DNA of 64,000 nt from Cupriavidus necator N-1 (GCF_000219215.1 NC_015726.1:3808937-3872936), one strand, 5' to 3'. Positions 44,421 through 53,770 are shown, counted from the stretch's first letter. The notes: a model not told the origin generated them from the letters alone. Numbers and translations: made by a program.

Positions 44421-45908
44421 ATGACCAAGACTCTGACCACACTGCTGCTGGTGGCCGGCGTTCTGACGGGGTGCACGCTGGCCCCCCACTATGATCGCCC
44501 TGCCCCGCCGGTGGCAGACAGCTTCCCGGTGGCGCCCGAGGGCTACGCCACCGCCGAGGCCAAGAGCGGCGAGACCCGCCGCGCTGTCGACATCGGCTGG
44601 CGCGAGTTCTTCCGCGACCCGCGCCTGCAGTCGCTGATCGCGACCTCGCTGGAAAACAACCGCGACCTGCGCACCGCCGCGCTGCGCATCGAGGAAGCGC
44701 GCGCGCAGTACCAGGTGCAGCGCGCCGACCTGCTGCCGACGGTGAACGCGAATGCTGGCTATACTCGTGCCAGCACCAACGCTGCCACGGGGGTATCGGT
44801 TCTGGGCCAGCCTGCGGTATCGCAAGTCTACTCGGCCAGCCTCGGCATCTCGTCCTACGAGCTGGACTTCTTCGGCCGCGTGCGCAGCCTGTCGAACGCG
44901 GCGCTGGCGCAGTACTTCTCCACGGAAGAGGCGCATCGTTCAGCGTATATCTCGCTGGTGTCGGAAGTGGCCAAGGCCTACCTGTCCGAGCGTTCCTTCG
45001 CCGAGCAATACGAGATTGCACGGGACACACTCAAGGCGCGCGAGAGCACCTATGGGCTCGCCAAGCAGCGCTTCGACGTCGGCGCCACATCCGCCCTGGA
45101 CCTGCGCGACAACGAGTCGCTGGTGGCCCAGGCGCGTGTCGCCGCCGCGCAGCTCGCACGCCAGCGCGCGCAGGCGCAGAACGCGCTCGAAGTGCTGGTG
45201 GGCAAGCCCATCGGCAGCATCGAGAACCTGCCCGAGCCGATGCGCCTGTCCGACGAACGCATCATCAGCGATATTCCCGCGGGCCTGCCTTCGGACCTGC
45301 TGGAGCAACGCCCGGACATCCGCCAGGCTGAACAGCAGTTGCTGTCGGCCAACGCGAATATCGGCGCGGCACGCGCGGCGTTCTTCCCGCGCATCACGCT
45401 GACCACCAGCATTGGCACAATCAGCCCGACGTTCTCGAACCTGTTCGATGCCGGCACTAAGGCGTGGTCGTTCGCACCGCAACTGACGCTGCCGATCTTC
45501 GACTATGGCCGCAACAAGTCCAACCTGGACCTGGCCAATGTGCGCAAGAACATCCAGGTGGCCAACTACGAGAAGACCATCCAGACGGCCTTCGCGGAAG
45601 TGGCGGATGCGCTGGTGGCGCGCGGCACGCTGGAAGACCAGGTGGCCGGCCAGGAAGAAGTGCGCAATGCCGAAGCCGCGCGCTACGAACTGGCGCGCGT
45701 GCGCTTTCGCAGCGGGATTGCCAGCTACCTGGACGAGCTCGATGCGCAGCGCCAGCTGTTCACCGCCGAGCAGGCACTGATCCAGGCGCGGCAGCTGCGG
45801 CTGAACAACGCGATCGATTTGTACCGGTCGCTGGGTGGTGGCTTGCAGGAGAGCGGTGCGGTGGCGCAGCAGGGGACGCCTGCGCAACAGGGGACGGTGA
45901 CGCAGTAA
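44421..45908 (+). CDS. RND efflux outer-membrane channel, OprM/NodT-like lipoprotein
   Basis: The 495-residue TolC-superfamily channel carries a lipoprotein signal (lipobox VLTGC, Cys about 18) and two outer-membrane efflux repeats, including the typical LPTVNANAGYTRAS, EQRPDIRQAEQQLLSANANI and QLTLPIFDYGR segments. It completes the tripartite pump and may also serve the first RND pair. ATG 44421 is 2 bases past the pump stop; translation is probably coupled. The C-terminus ends in a short Gln/Gly-rich tail, and a strong terminator follows. Confidence 0.93.
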   Translation: MTKTLTTLLLVAGVLTGCTLAPHYDRPAPPVADSFPVAPEGYATAEAKSGETRRAVDIGWREFFRDPRLQSLIATSLENNRDLRTAALRIEEARAQYQVQRADLLPTVNANAGYTRASTNAATGVSVLGQPAVSQVYSASLGISSYELDFFGRVRSLSNAALAQYFSTEEAHRSAYISLVSEVAKAYLSERSFAEQYEIARDTLKARESTYGLAKQRFDVGATSALDLRDNESLVAQARVAAAQLARQRAQAQNALEVLVGKPIGSIENLPEPMRLSDERIISDIPAGLPSDLLEQRPDIRQAEQQLLSANANIGAARAAFFPRITLTTSIGTISPTFSNLFDAGTKAWSFAPQLTLPIFDYGRNKSNLDLANVRKNIQVANYEKTIQTAFAEVADALVARGTLEDQVAGQEEVRNAEAARYELARVRFRSGIASYLDELDAQRQLFTAEQALIQARQLRLNNAIDLYRSLGGGLQESGAVAQQGTPAQQGTVTQ

Positions 45909-45936
45909 GGGTTGCCGCTTGCCGTTGCAGCAATAG

Positions 45937-45969
45937 AAAACGACGCGCTCAGGCGCGTCGTTTTTTTTT
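45937..45969. terminator. Terminator after the efflux operon
   Basis: AAACGACGCGC-tcag-GCGCGTCGTTT followed by nine or more T; the complementary A run makes it usable from the convergent OmpW gene too. Confidence 0.85.
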
Positions 45970-45974
45970 CAGCC

Positions 45975-46814
45975 TCAGAACTTGTACGAAGCCGCCAAAA
46001 AGAACACCAGCGGATTCGGCTCCAGCTTGGTCTTCGACGTCGACAACACCGTCCCGTCGGACGCCTTGATCGTCATCGACGACGTCGACTTCAGCGGGAT
46101 ATAAGTCACCGCGGCCGTCACGCCCCAATGCTCGTCAAAGTTATAAGTGCCACCGATATTGAACACCGGGGCCCATGACGACGACGCATCCGCACTCACC
46201 GACGTCGGCCCCGGGATGCCCGCCCCCGCCGCCAGGATCGCGCCGAGGTTGTTGTTGACCGAACTCGCAAACGCCGGATTGACCTCGATGTTGGTAAAGA
46301 AGTTGTACGACACCCCCAGCCCCAGGAACGGGCGGAAACGCGTGCCCGGATCCAGGAAGTGGTACTGCACCATCGCCGCCGGGCTCCACTGCCGCGCCTT
46401 GGTGATGATGGGGTTCAGCGCGGGGTCGCCCAGGCTCTGGCGGCCGAGCGCGCCGGCCGGGCCCGGCGGAATCAGTTCGCCGTGGCCATAGAGCTTGAAC
46501 TCCGGCGGGATGCCGCCCACCGCGGTGACCGCGATATGGTCGGTGACGAAGTGGCTGAAGGTCAGCCCCAGCGTGTTGGCATTGGACGACGACAGGCTGC
46601 TGCCCGGCGCGGTGAAGCTGGACGGCAGTCCCAGCGGGTAGTTGATCGGCACGTCGAGCAAGGTGGTGGTCAGCGGGCCGCTCTGGCCATGGGTCTGGAT
46701 ATAGAACCAGCCGGCGGATACCACGTTGTCGCCCTTCTTCTGGGCATGGGCAGGCAGGGCGAAGCTGGCCAGCGCGGCCAGCATCAGCGTGAGCGTGAGG
46801 CGTATGGTTTTCAT
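45975..46814 (-). CDS. OmpW-family outer-membrane beta-barrel protein
   Basis: The 279-residue protein has a Sec signal (cleavage near ALPAHAQ, about residue 25). Alternating strands run from GDNVVSAGWFYI to a terminal SYKF whose last Phe is the outer-membrane sorting signal. The OmpW pattern is FRPFLGLGVSYNFFT and FNIGGTYNFDEHWGVTAAVTYIPL. OmpW proteins are small channels for hydrophobic compounds. This one is longer than E. coli OmpW (~212) because of extended loops, including a Ser/Ala-rich one at about 215-225. It is the downstream end of the OmpW-DUF2957-DUF2957 run. Confidence 0.85.
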   Translation of the reverse strand: MKTIRLTLTLMLAALASFALPAHAQKKGDNVVSAGWFYIQTHGQSGPLTTTLLDVPINYPLGLPSSFTAPGSSLSSSNANTLGLTFSHFVTDHIAVTAVGGIPPEFKLYGHGELIPPGPAGALGRQSLGDPALNPIITKARQWSPAAMVQYHFLDPGTRFRPFLGLGVSYNFFTNIEVNPAFASSVNNNLGAILAAGAGIPGPTSVSADASSSWAPVFNIGGTYNFDEHWGVTAAVTYIPLKSTSSMTIKASDGTVLSTSKTKLEPNPLVFFLAASYKF

Positions 46815-46901
46815 CTTGTGTCCCCCGGCAGTGGATGTCTTTGTTTGGTCGAGTCGTGGTGCAGTGGCCCGGGCTGCGATGGCCCGGGCCTGGTAGCGTG
46901 C

Positions 46902-48182
46902 TTACTGCACGAATGCGCCGACGGTGAAGTACGGGCCGCTGTCGCGCTGTTCCAGGAAGCCGAACACGCCGCCGGTGAACATCAGCTTGCCGGTCGGCGC
47001 CGAACCCGCGGGCGCCTCGCGCCGCGACGTACGGACCACGCCCGGCACTTGCTGCGAGTAGTCCAGCCGGTAGGGAATCGCCAGCGACGCATCGGATGGC
47101 CGGAACGGATCCATCATGGTGGCGGCGGCGCCGACCAGCGCGGTCACGCGGTAGTTGAAGTTGCTGTCGACGCCGACGTATTCGCCGTTGACCGCGCCTT
47201 CGGTGACCGCCACCGCCGGCGCCATCATGCCGATGCCGATCTCGTCATCGGCACCAAGCGGGCCGTTGGCGAGCGAGTCATTGGCATAGCCCACGCGGAT
47301 CATGACCGGCACCAGCTGGCCGCGCAGCTTGCCCACGATCAGGTAGGCCTTGCCCAGCGTGTTGCCCAGCGTGGGCGGCTGGCTCTCGGCCTTGTAGTTG
47401 GTCGACAGCAGCGCGCCGTTGGCCTGCGGCACGAAGTTGTTGCCCTTGCGCTCGCACGTGTTGGTGGCGTTGTCGCAGACGGTGAATGAACCATCCGCGG
47501 CCAGCGCCATGCGGTAGTCCTGCGCCACTGTCTTGAACTGCTTGGACGGCACCTCGTGGAAGCCCGTGCCGTTGTATTGCCCGGCGATCTTCGACAGGTC
47601 GGTCTCGGTCTGCGCGAAGCCGATGAACTGGAAATACGGGAAGGTGGTATCCGGCACCGCGCCGGCGCCCAGCACGCCGTTGAACTGGATGCGCGCGCCG
47701 GGGATGGTGCCGCCCATCACGCCCTCGCCGACGAAGAGCTTGGCGGGACGGTTCGGATCGAGGCTGGCCCCGCTCAGCTCGAACGCGCACTGGTTCAGCT
47801 TCTCGGTCGGCAACCCCGTCTCTGCCTTCAGCGTGCCGCGCATCACGTTCTGGCCGTTGGTGGGGTCGCTGCGCGTGGGCTGCACGGTGCCGGTCTGGCG
47901 CGGCACGGAAGAATCGAGGAAGGTCACCTGCCAGGTCTTCCTGGTGGTGTCGATCTGCACCTTCACCAACTCGCCGGAGCCGGTGCCGCCGGTGAAGGTC
48001 GTGGAGTAGTCGAGCGATGCCGGGCACAGTCGCGTTTGCACCGCGGCCGGCGTGGACGGCGCGTCATCGCCGCCGCCGCCGCCGCAAGCGGCGAGCATGG
48101 CGGTGGCGGCCACGGCCAGCGCACGCGCCGGCACCGTGGATGGGCGCGAGGCCCGCGGCAGGATCATTCGATGGGGTTGCAT
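46902..48182 (-). CDS. DUF2957-type lipoprotein, copy 1
   Basis: The 426-residue product has a lipoprotein signal (lipobox MLAAC, then GGGGG; Cys about 33) and a body with CPASLDYSTTFTGGTGSGEL, QCAFELSGASLD, FIGFAQTETDLSKIAGQYNG and CDNATNTC. It is clearly paralogous to the next gene. The matching Pfam family of unknown function is, as I recall, DUF2957, found mainly in Burkholderiales. ATG 48182 follows GAGGAG at 8 bases. Function is unknown; the OmpW neighbour suggests an outer-membrane or periplasmic complex. Confidence 0.8.
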   Translation of the reverse strand: MQPHRMILPRASRPSTVPARALAVAATAMLAACGGGGGDDAPSTPAAVQTRLCPASLDYSTTFTGGTGSGELVKVQIDTTRKTWQVTFLDSSVPRQTGTVQPTRSDPTNGQNVMRGTLKAETGLPTEKLNQCAFELSGASLDPNRPAKLFVGEGVMGGTIPGARIQFNGVLGAGAVPDTTFPYFQFIGFAQTETDLSKIAGQYNGTGFHEVPSKQFKTVAQDYRMALAADGSFTVCDNATNTCERKGNNFVPQANGALLSTNYKAESQPPTLGNTLGKAYLIVGKLRGQLVPVMIRVGYANDSLANGPLGADDEIGIGMMAPAVAVTEGAVNGEYVGVDSNFNYRVTALVGAAATMMDPFRPSDASLAIPYRLDYSQQVPGVVRTSRREAPAGSAPTGKLMFTGGVFGFLEQRDSGPYFTVGAFVQ

Positions 48183-48219
48183 GGTGTGGTCTCCTCGGTC
48201 TTGTGTCTTCTTGGTGGAC

Positions 48220-49572
48220 TCAGGGTGCTGCCAGCACGCCGACGCGGAAGGTCGGGCTGGCGCTGCCGGTGCCGGACAGGTGGCTGAACACGCGCCCGCT
48301 GGCGATCAGCGCACCGCTGGTGCCGCTGTTGTCGGTGGTGGCGATCATGCCCGGCGCGTTCTGCGTGAAATCGAGCTGGAAGGCGCCGGTCTGGTTCATC
48401 GTCATCGGGTCCAGCAGCTCCACGCGCGCGCCCTTGACCAGCGAGGCGGTGTAGACAAAATCGCTGCCCGAGCCGATATAGCCGCCGTCGAGCTGGCCGC
48501 TGGCCAGCGACTTCGCCGGCGCCATCAGTGCGAGCCCCGACTCGTCGTCGACATTGACCGTCAGCGGCAGCAGCGAGATCTGCGCGTAGCCGGTGCGCAC
48601 CAGCAGTGGCACCAGCGCGCCGTTGAGCTTGCCCACCACCATCAGGCCCTTGGCGCGGCTGGCGTTGTTGTTGGTGATGGCCGCACTCTGGAACGAGGGG
48701 TAACGGCGGCTGCCATCAGCATTGCTGCTTTCAAAGGCACCGTCGGCGCTGCGAAGCTTCCAGCTGTTGCCGGTGCTGAGGCAGCTGCCGGCCGCGACGG
48801 TGCAGCTGCCGTCGGCGTTGAGCGTCTCAGTGGTCTGCGCGGTCGCAGGCGTGAAGTGGCTCGACGAAGTCAGCGAGCCGCCGGACGGCACCTGGTGGTA
48901 GCCCAGCAGGTTGTAGCTGCCGGCCACGCTGGTGAAATCGGTCTCGGTCTGTGCGAATGCCAGTACCGGGTAGAACGGGAACGTGGTGGCGGGGATCGCG
49001 CCCAGCCCAAGCACGCCTGGATAGGAGATGGTGGCACCTGGGATGCCGCCGCCGGCAACGCCATTGCCCAGGAAGATCACCGGCGGCCTGGCACTGTCGA
49101 TATTGGCCTGCGAGGTGCCGTCGGACGCCGTGGCTGTCTGCAGCGCAACCGCGCAGCGGTTCTGCTCGGCGGTCGGCAGCGAGGTCATGTTGGCAAAGGT
49201 GCCAGTAAAGGTCACGCCCGCGCGCGTCGGGCTCACGCTGCCGGGTTGCTTGGGCACCGGCGACTCGATGATCTCCAGCTGGTAGGTGCGCGCCGCGGTG
49301 TCGAAGCGCAGCTTGACCAGTTCACCCGCGCCGGAGCCGCCGGTGAAGGTGGTGCTGTAGTCCAGTGCCGCCGGGCACAAAGACCCCGGCGGGCCGCCGA
49401 TGGTGACCGGCCCCTGCGTGGGGCATGTGCCCGTGTTCGCGCATTGCGGCGGTGCCTGCGTGCTGGCGCGCGGCGCCTCTTCATCGCCGCCGCCACCGCA
49501 GCCGGCCAGTGCCGCGGCAAGGCTCACCCCTGTCAAAACCAAAGTGCTGCGTCGAAGCATCGACATGGTCAT
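48220..49572 (-). CDS. DUF2957-type lipoprotein, copy 2
   Basis: The 450-residue product is paralogous to copy 1 (CPAALDYSTTFTGGSGAGEL; LAFAQTETDFTSVAGSYNLL). It has a lipobox ALAGC (Cys about 24) followed by GGGGDEE, and a longer linker with several Cys in CANTGTCPTQG. The start ATG 49572 follows AGGAG at 7 bases; earlier in-frame Mets have no signal character. The two copies share length, signal and framework, so they arose by tandem duplication; sequence divergence is substantial. Function unknown. Confidence 0.8.
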   Translation of the reverse strand: MTMSMLRRSTLVLTGVSLAAALAGCGGGGDEEAPRASTQAPPQCANTGTCPTQGPVTIGGPPGSLCPAALDYSTTFTGGSGAGELVKLRFDTAARTYQLEIIESPVPKQPGSVSPTRAGVTFTGTFANMTSLPTAEQNRCAVALQTATASDGTSQANIDSARPPVIFLGNGVAGGGIPGATISYPGVLGLGAIPATTFPFYPVLAFAQTETDFTSVAGSYNLLGYHQVPSGGSLTSSSHFTPATAQTTETLNADGSCTVAAGSCLSTGNSWKLRSADGAFESSNADGSRRYPSFQSAAITNNNASRAKGLMVVGKLNGALVPLLVRTGYAQISLLPLTVNVDDESGLALMAPAKSLASGQLDGGYIGSGSDFVYTASLVKGARVELLDPMTMNQTGAFQLDFTQNAPGMIATTDNSGTSGALIASGRVFSHLSGTGSASPTFRVGVLAAP

Positions 49573-49821
49573 TGCCTGTCTCCTGATTTTTTTGGCGACC
49601 CCTGGTTCTGGATCTGGTGTCCGGCTCTGCGGCCGGATCCCTCCCGGGTGCGGCGACTCTCGCCGCTCGCGTGTTTTTGCGTCAATAGAGCGGCCGTTCC
49701 AAACAGACGCGCCTGGCGTGCATGCCGCATGTGGCGGTGGATTGCGGGTGTTGCACGGACTGCGCGGCAAAGCGGCGCGGCCACCGATTCAAACGCACGG
49801 TGCGCGCCGTTTTGCCACAAT

Positions 49822-50718
49822 TCAGAAGCGATAGTCAGGATTGGCGGGATCGAATGCCGAGGCCTCGAAGGTCTTGCGCACCAGCTTGTCGAACACGATC
49901 TTCTCGACCATGTTGCCGTCGGCATCCCAGGCGGTTTCCACACGGATATACGGATGCTTCAGGTCCAGCATCAGCTGCACCTTCTTGGCGTAGTACTGCG
50001 GCGCGCCGGCCGGCAGGTCCCAGGTCAGCGCCACCATGCGCACGCCCTGCTCCTGCACGATCTCGGCCTTGCTGTATTTCTCGGGCAGGCCGGCGGCACG
50101 CAGCGACTTTGCATCGCGCTCCAGCATCGACAGCACGAACTGGAAGCCCAGGTCGCGCACAGTGTGGTTGGACTGCGAGCGCGCCAGCGTGCCGTCCAGT
50201 CCGATCCACATCGAGGTGAAGCCCAGCACGCCGCCCAGGTGGCCGTACATCTCGTCCTTGCGGCGGGTTTCGTCGTAGATGATTTCCTGGCCCGACTGCG
50301 CGCCGCCGGGCAACCACTTCGCATAGAGCTGGCGCGGCTGATGGCGGTAGCGGATCTGCATCTTCGCGGGCTGGTCCTGCCACTGGTTGTTGAGCCGTTC
50401 CTGGCGCGACATCCAGTACTCGTACTCGGGATAGCGGTTCATCTCGGCGCGGGCCCATTTCAGCAGTGCATCCGGCTGCAGCGCCTGGAACACGGCCAGC
50501 ACCTGCTCATCGGACAGCCGCGCGAGTTCGCCGCTGGCGACCTGGCGCGAGAACAGTGCGGCTTGCTTTGCGGATGTCTGGCCGTCATAGCCCGTGCCCG
50601 CGGCGGCGGTGGTTGTGGCCGTCTGGGCCATGGCCACGGGGGGTATGGCCAGTGGCGCAGCCAGCAGTCCGATAACGGCACCGGCGACGGCGGCAAGGTA
50701 AAGCGGTTGGATCGACAT
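49822..50718 (-). CDS. DUF1571-like secreted protein
   Basis: The 298-residue protein starts at ATG 50718, 7 bases after GAGGAGGAAG. It has a Sec signal (hydrophobic core about 10-30, cleavage near PPVAMAQ). The body (EYWMSRQERLNNQ, IRYRHQPRQLYAKWLPGGAQ, SGQEIIYDETRRKDEMY) has the look of DUF1571, a periplasmic family related to lipoprotein-carrier folds (LolA-like), although that assignment is from memory. It is on the same strand as the DUF2957 pair and follows a 249-base gap without a gene. A role with OmpW in moving a lipid-like compound is only an inference. Confidence 0.72.
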   Translation of the reverse strand: MSIQPLYLAAVAGAVIGLLAAPLAIPPVAMAQTATTTAAAGTGYDGQTSAKQAALFSRQVASGELARLSDEQVLAVFQALQPDALLKWARAEMNRYPEYEYWMSRQERLNNQWQDQPAKMQIRYRHQPRQLYAKWLPGGAQSGQEIIYDETRRKDEMYGHLGGVLGFTSMWIGLDGTLARSQSNHTVRDLGFQFVLSMLERDAKSLRAAGLPEKYSKAEIVQEQGVRMVALTWDLPAGAPQYYAKKVQLMLDLKHPYIRVETAWDADGNMVEKIVFDKLVRKTFEASAFDPANPDYRF

Positions 50719-50923
50719 GGCAGCTTCCTCCTCAAGATGTCCGCCAGGAGGCGGAGCGCGGGCAGCGCAGGGCGAACGGGACCACCGCCGCGCTCTTGGA
50801 AAATCCGATAAGGCGCACGGGGTCCGCGGGGCCTGTGCGTGGCCTCGCTGGATGGATCGACGGTTCAGTTTTGCGTGAGGGCGGTGGCGCCGGCCCGGCG
50901 GTAACCGGGCGCGGCGCGCGCCG

Positions 50924-51898
50924 CTATGTCCTGGTGCGCATTCGCATCCAGTCATCCAGCGGGTTGCTGGGGAAGCTCACGGTTTGCTCGCGCGCGCGGA
51001 CCGGCATGCTGGTCACGGCTGAGCGTTTGGTGCCCTCATTGCGCACGGTGCGTGCGCTGATGCGGGCCTTGCCGAGGGCGGCGGCGGTTTGGCTGGCTGC
51101 ATCGTCCATGGTTGCCGCCATCGCGGCGCAACTGGCACTCAGTTCATCGGCAGACTGCGCCGCGGCCAGCCTGCTGGCGCGCTGCTCGGCCTGCTGCTGC
51201 TCGCCGAGCTCGAATACCGACTGCAGGGCCGAGAAGTCGTCCGCACTGGGTTGCGCCACGTTCAGCACCGCTTCCACCATGGCAGTGAGCTGCGCCAGCA
51301 CGTGCGCATCGCTCATCTGCCGGCCCTGCGTGAACACCGGCAGCAGGCTGGTGAGCTCTTCGCCGGCCAGCACGCCGGCCAGCGCCTTGAGCGCAAACTG
51401 CAGGCGCCAGCCAAGCTCATGCCGCGGCAGCCCCGGAATGGCGCGCGAGAAGGCGTCGAAGAAGCGCCCGTACACCGGGGCGTAGTGCTCCAGCAGGTAT
51501 TGCTGGATAAAGGGCGAGGTGTCCGAATACACGCGCCCGAGCAGCCGCAGGAACGATGGCCCGCCCACCGACGGGTCGCGTGCCATCTGCAGCGCGGGCA
51601 CGAACAGCGCACCCATCACGTGCTCGCAGCGGATGCTGTTGCCGGGCCAGCGCGCTTCGCACGCATCGAGCAGCGCCAGGCGCCGCGCGTTGAGCGGATC
51701 CAGCCGCCGGCTCAGCACGGCGTGCATCATGATGTCTTTGCTGCGGAAGTGGTAGTTCACGGCGGCCAGGTTGACGATGGCGCGCGACGTGACCTGCCTG
51801 AGCGAGGTGGCTTCATAGCCGACCTCGGTAAACAACTTTTCCGTGGCGTCGAGAATCCGGGCCTTGGTGTCTCCAGCCGAGCTTTTGCCGGTCTTCAT
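50924..51898 (-). CDS. TetR-family regulator with long C-terminal extension
   Basis: The 324-residue protein has a TetR helix-turn-helix (ARILDATEKLFTEVGYEATS; AAVNYHFRSKD) and a C-terminal domain ending near residue 210. About 85 further residues rich in Ala, Ser and Arg (QRASRLAAAQSADELSA, MRMRTRT end) are unusual for the family. The N-terminus resembles the CerR/PsrA-like branch. A perfect 13-bp palindrome lies 36 bases upstream of its ATG, suggesting self-control. Its nearest downstream genes are the DUF1571-DUF2957-OmpW run. Confidence 0.85.
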   Translation of the reverse strand: MKTGKSSAGDTKARILDATEKLFTEVGYEATSLRQVTSRAIVNLAAVNYHFRSKDIMMHAVLSRRLDPLNARRLALLDACEARWPGNSIRCEHVMGALFVPALQMARDPSVGGPSFLRLLGRVYSDTSPFIQQYLLEHYAPVYGRFFDAFSRAIPGLPRHELGWRLQFALKALAGVLAGEELTSLLPVFTQGRQMSDAHVLAQLTAMVEAVLNVAQPSADDFSALQSVFELGEQQQAEQRASRLAAAQSADELSASCAAMAATMDDAASQTAAALGKARISARTVRNEGTKRSAVTSMPVRAREQTVSFPSNPLDDWMRMRTRT

Positions 51899-51933
51899 GG
51901 GGGCGTCTCTCTTCGTTGCTGCCGTAAACCCCT

Positions 51934-51946
51934 TAGCAATTTGCTA
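51934..51946. promoter_or_regulatory. Palindrome upstream of the TetR gene (candidate operator)
   Basis: TAGCAATTTGCTA is a perfect 13-base palindrome (6-bp arms, 1-base centre), 36 bases upstream of ATG 51898. TetR regulators usually bind such sites in their own promoter. Confidence 0.45.
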
Positions 51947-52126
51947 CGCTGTTCCGCTCCCTGCTCTGACGGCATACGGATGCTTGAAACAGCTGTACGA
52001 AGCCTATCCACCGCTTCGAGCGTTTCACAAGACCTGAATTGGAGTGGGCATTCTAATTGCGCCACTGGTGTGGGGAATCGCACAACAATGTCGCCCGCCG
52101 CCTGCATGGAGCAGGCATGCCGGATG

Positions 52127-52149
52127 CCTGCAATGCCGGACATTGCAGG
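52127..52149. other. Perfect 9-bp inverted repeat between the TetR and GMC genes
   Basis: CCTGCAATG-ccgga-CATTGCAGG lies 18 bases past the GMC stop. It could terminate the GMC transcript, but no T run follows on the minus strand. The rest of 51899-52166 shows no gene. Confidence 0.4.
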
Positions 52150-52166
52150 CTTGCGTGGCCAATACC

Positions 52167-53762
52167 TCATGGCGTGAGGCTCCGTGCCAGCGCGTCCGCA
52201 TTCTGCGCCGTCAGCGCGAACACTGACAATTGGGGGTTGGCCCCCACGCTGGTCGGAAACACCGAACCGTCGAACACCGACAGGTTGGCCAGCTGGTGGT
52301 GGTTGCCATGGCTGTCCACCACGCCGCCGCGCGCATCGTCGCTCATGCCGCAGCCGCCCATCAGGTGCGCGGTGAACAGCGCGGTGCGGAACGGCTTGAG
52401 CGGCAGCTGCGCGATGGCGTCGCGCGCCTCCGGCCAGCTGCGGTACTCGGCGGCGTCCAGGTGAGCGGGCCGCACGCGCGCCGCACCGGCAGCGAACTGC
52501 GCCTGTGCCATGCTCAGCCATGCGCGCCGCACGCCGTCCCAGGCGTAGTCGCTCATCTCATAGTCCAGCAGCGGGCTGCCGTCGGGCGCCAGCCGCACGC
52601 GCCCGCCCGTGCTCTCTGGCACAAAGCCGTCGCGCAGCAGTGCCAGCATGGCGTTGGTATGGGGCAGTTGCGCCATGTCGCGGCGCAGCGCCTCGCCCAC
52701 GCCGTTGACCACGCCCGCGCTGATGCCGGGGAACAGCGGCGGCACCTCCAGCTTGTAGCCCATCGGCCCGGTCGCGCCGTCCCTCCACTGGAAGTGGTCG
52801 GAAGCGATCGACTGCGGTGCGCCATAATAGGGATCAATGCGCTCCGGCATTTTGGCTATGCTGATATTCACTGGATGGATAAACGTGCGCAATCCCAGCC
52901 GCTCATGCGGGTCCGGCACGCGCGAGCGCAGCAGCAGCGCCGGCGTGTTGATGGCGCCGCCGGCTGCGATGAAGTGCCTGGCGCGTACGACCACGCCGAC
53001 GCCGGTGGGCGTATAGCCGTCCGCGCCCAGCGCCTCGCCGGTGACCGACTGCACGCGCTTGCCGTCGTGGTCCAGCGTGCGCACGCGCACGCGGTGCACC
53101 AGCGTCGCACCGCTGGCCAGTGCCGCGGGGATGGTCGATACCAGCATCGACTGCTTGGCATTGACCGGGCAGCCCAGCCCGCAATAGCCCGAGTTCCAGC
53201 AGCCCTTCACATTGCGCGGGATCACATGCCATTCCCAGCCCAGCGTCTCGCAGCCGCGCTTGAGCACATCGTTGTTGGGATTGGGCGCCATCGCCCAGGG
53301 CGCGATGCCCAGGCGCTCTTCCACTTTCCTGAACCACGGCGCCATGTCGGCCTCGCTGTGGCCGGTGACGGCATGATGCGTGGCCCAGTGCGCCAGCGTC
53401 TGCGGCGGCGTGCGGAAGCTCGATGACCAGTTGACCGTGGTGCTGCCGCCGACGGAGCGGCCCTGCAGGATGGCGATGGCGCCGTCGGCAGTGGTGCGGG
53501 CCGCGGCCTCCTGGTACAGCTCGCGATAGGCGCGATTTTCGTCCATGTCGCGGAAGCTGTCCGAGGTGCGCAGCGCCCCCTCTTCCAGCAGCACCACGCG
53601 CAGGCCCGCGCGGCTGAGCGCCTCGGCGCTGATGCCGCCGCCCGCGCCGCTGCCGACGATGACGACGTCGGCATCCAGCGTGCGCGTGGTGGTTAAGGTT
53701 GCAGCGTCCAGTACCTTCCAGCCGGCGGCGATGCCGGCATCGTAGAGATTGTCGATGGCCAT
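52167..53762 (-). CDS. GMC-family FAD oxidoreductase
   Basis: The 531-residue flavoprotein has an N-terminal ADP-binding fold (VVIVGSGAGGGISAEALS, about 33-50), an FAD loop with GRSVGGSTTVNWSS and, near the C-terminus, the GMC catalytic pair: His in TAHLMGGCGM and Asn in SVGANPQLSVF. A Cys cluster C-x5-C-x3-C (CWNSGYCGLGC) recalls the iron-sulfur segment of bacterial FAD glucose dehydrogenases, but is not identical. Such enzymes oxidise alcohols or sugars. It is 8 bases after the Tat small-subunit gene, so the two probably form one complex. Confidence 0.85.
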   Translation of the reverse strand: MAIDNLYDAGIAAGWKVLDAATLTTTRTLDADVVIVGSGAGGGISAEALSRAGLRVVLLEEGALRTSDSFRDMDENRAYRELYQEAAARTTADGAIAILQGRSVGGSTTVNWSSSFRTPPQTLAHWATHHAVTGHSEADMAPWFRKVEERLGIAPWAMAPNPNNDVLKRGCETLGWEWHVIPRNVKGCWNSGYCGLGCPVNAKQSMLVSTIPAALASGATLVHRVRVRTLDHDGKRVQSVTGEALGADGYTPTGVGVVVRARHFIAAGGAINTPALLLRSRVPDPHERLGLRTFIHPVNISIAKMPERIDPYYGAPQSIASDHFQWRDGATGPMGYKLEVPPLFPGISAGVVNGVGEALRRDMAQLPHTNAMLALLRDGFVPESTGGRVRLAPDGSPLLDYEMSDYAWDGVRRAWLSMAQAQFAAGAARVRPAHLDAAEYRSWPEARDAIAQLPLKPFRTALFTAHLMGGCGMSDDARGGVVDSHGNHHQLANLSVFDGSVFPTSVGANPQLSVFALTAQNADALARSLTP

Positions 53763-53770
53763 GTCGGGGA

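Noticed and set aside
52127..52149. Inverted repeat as a proven terminator of the GMC gene
   Set aside because: No T run on either strand, so listed only as an unassigned inverted repeat.
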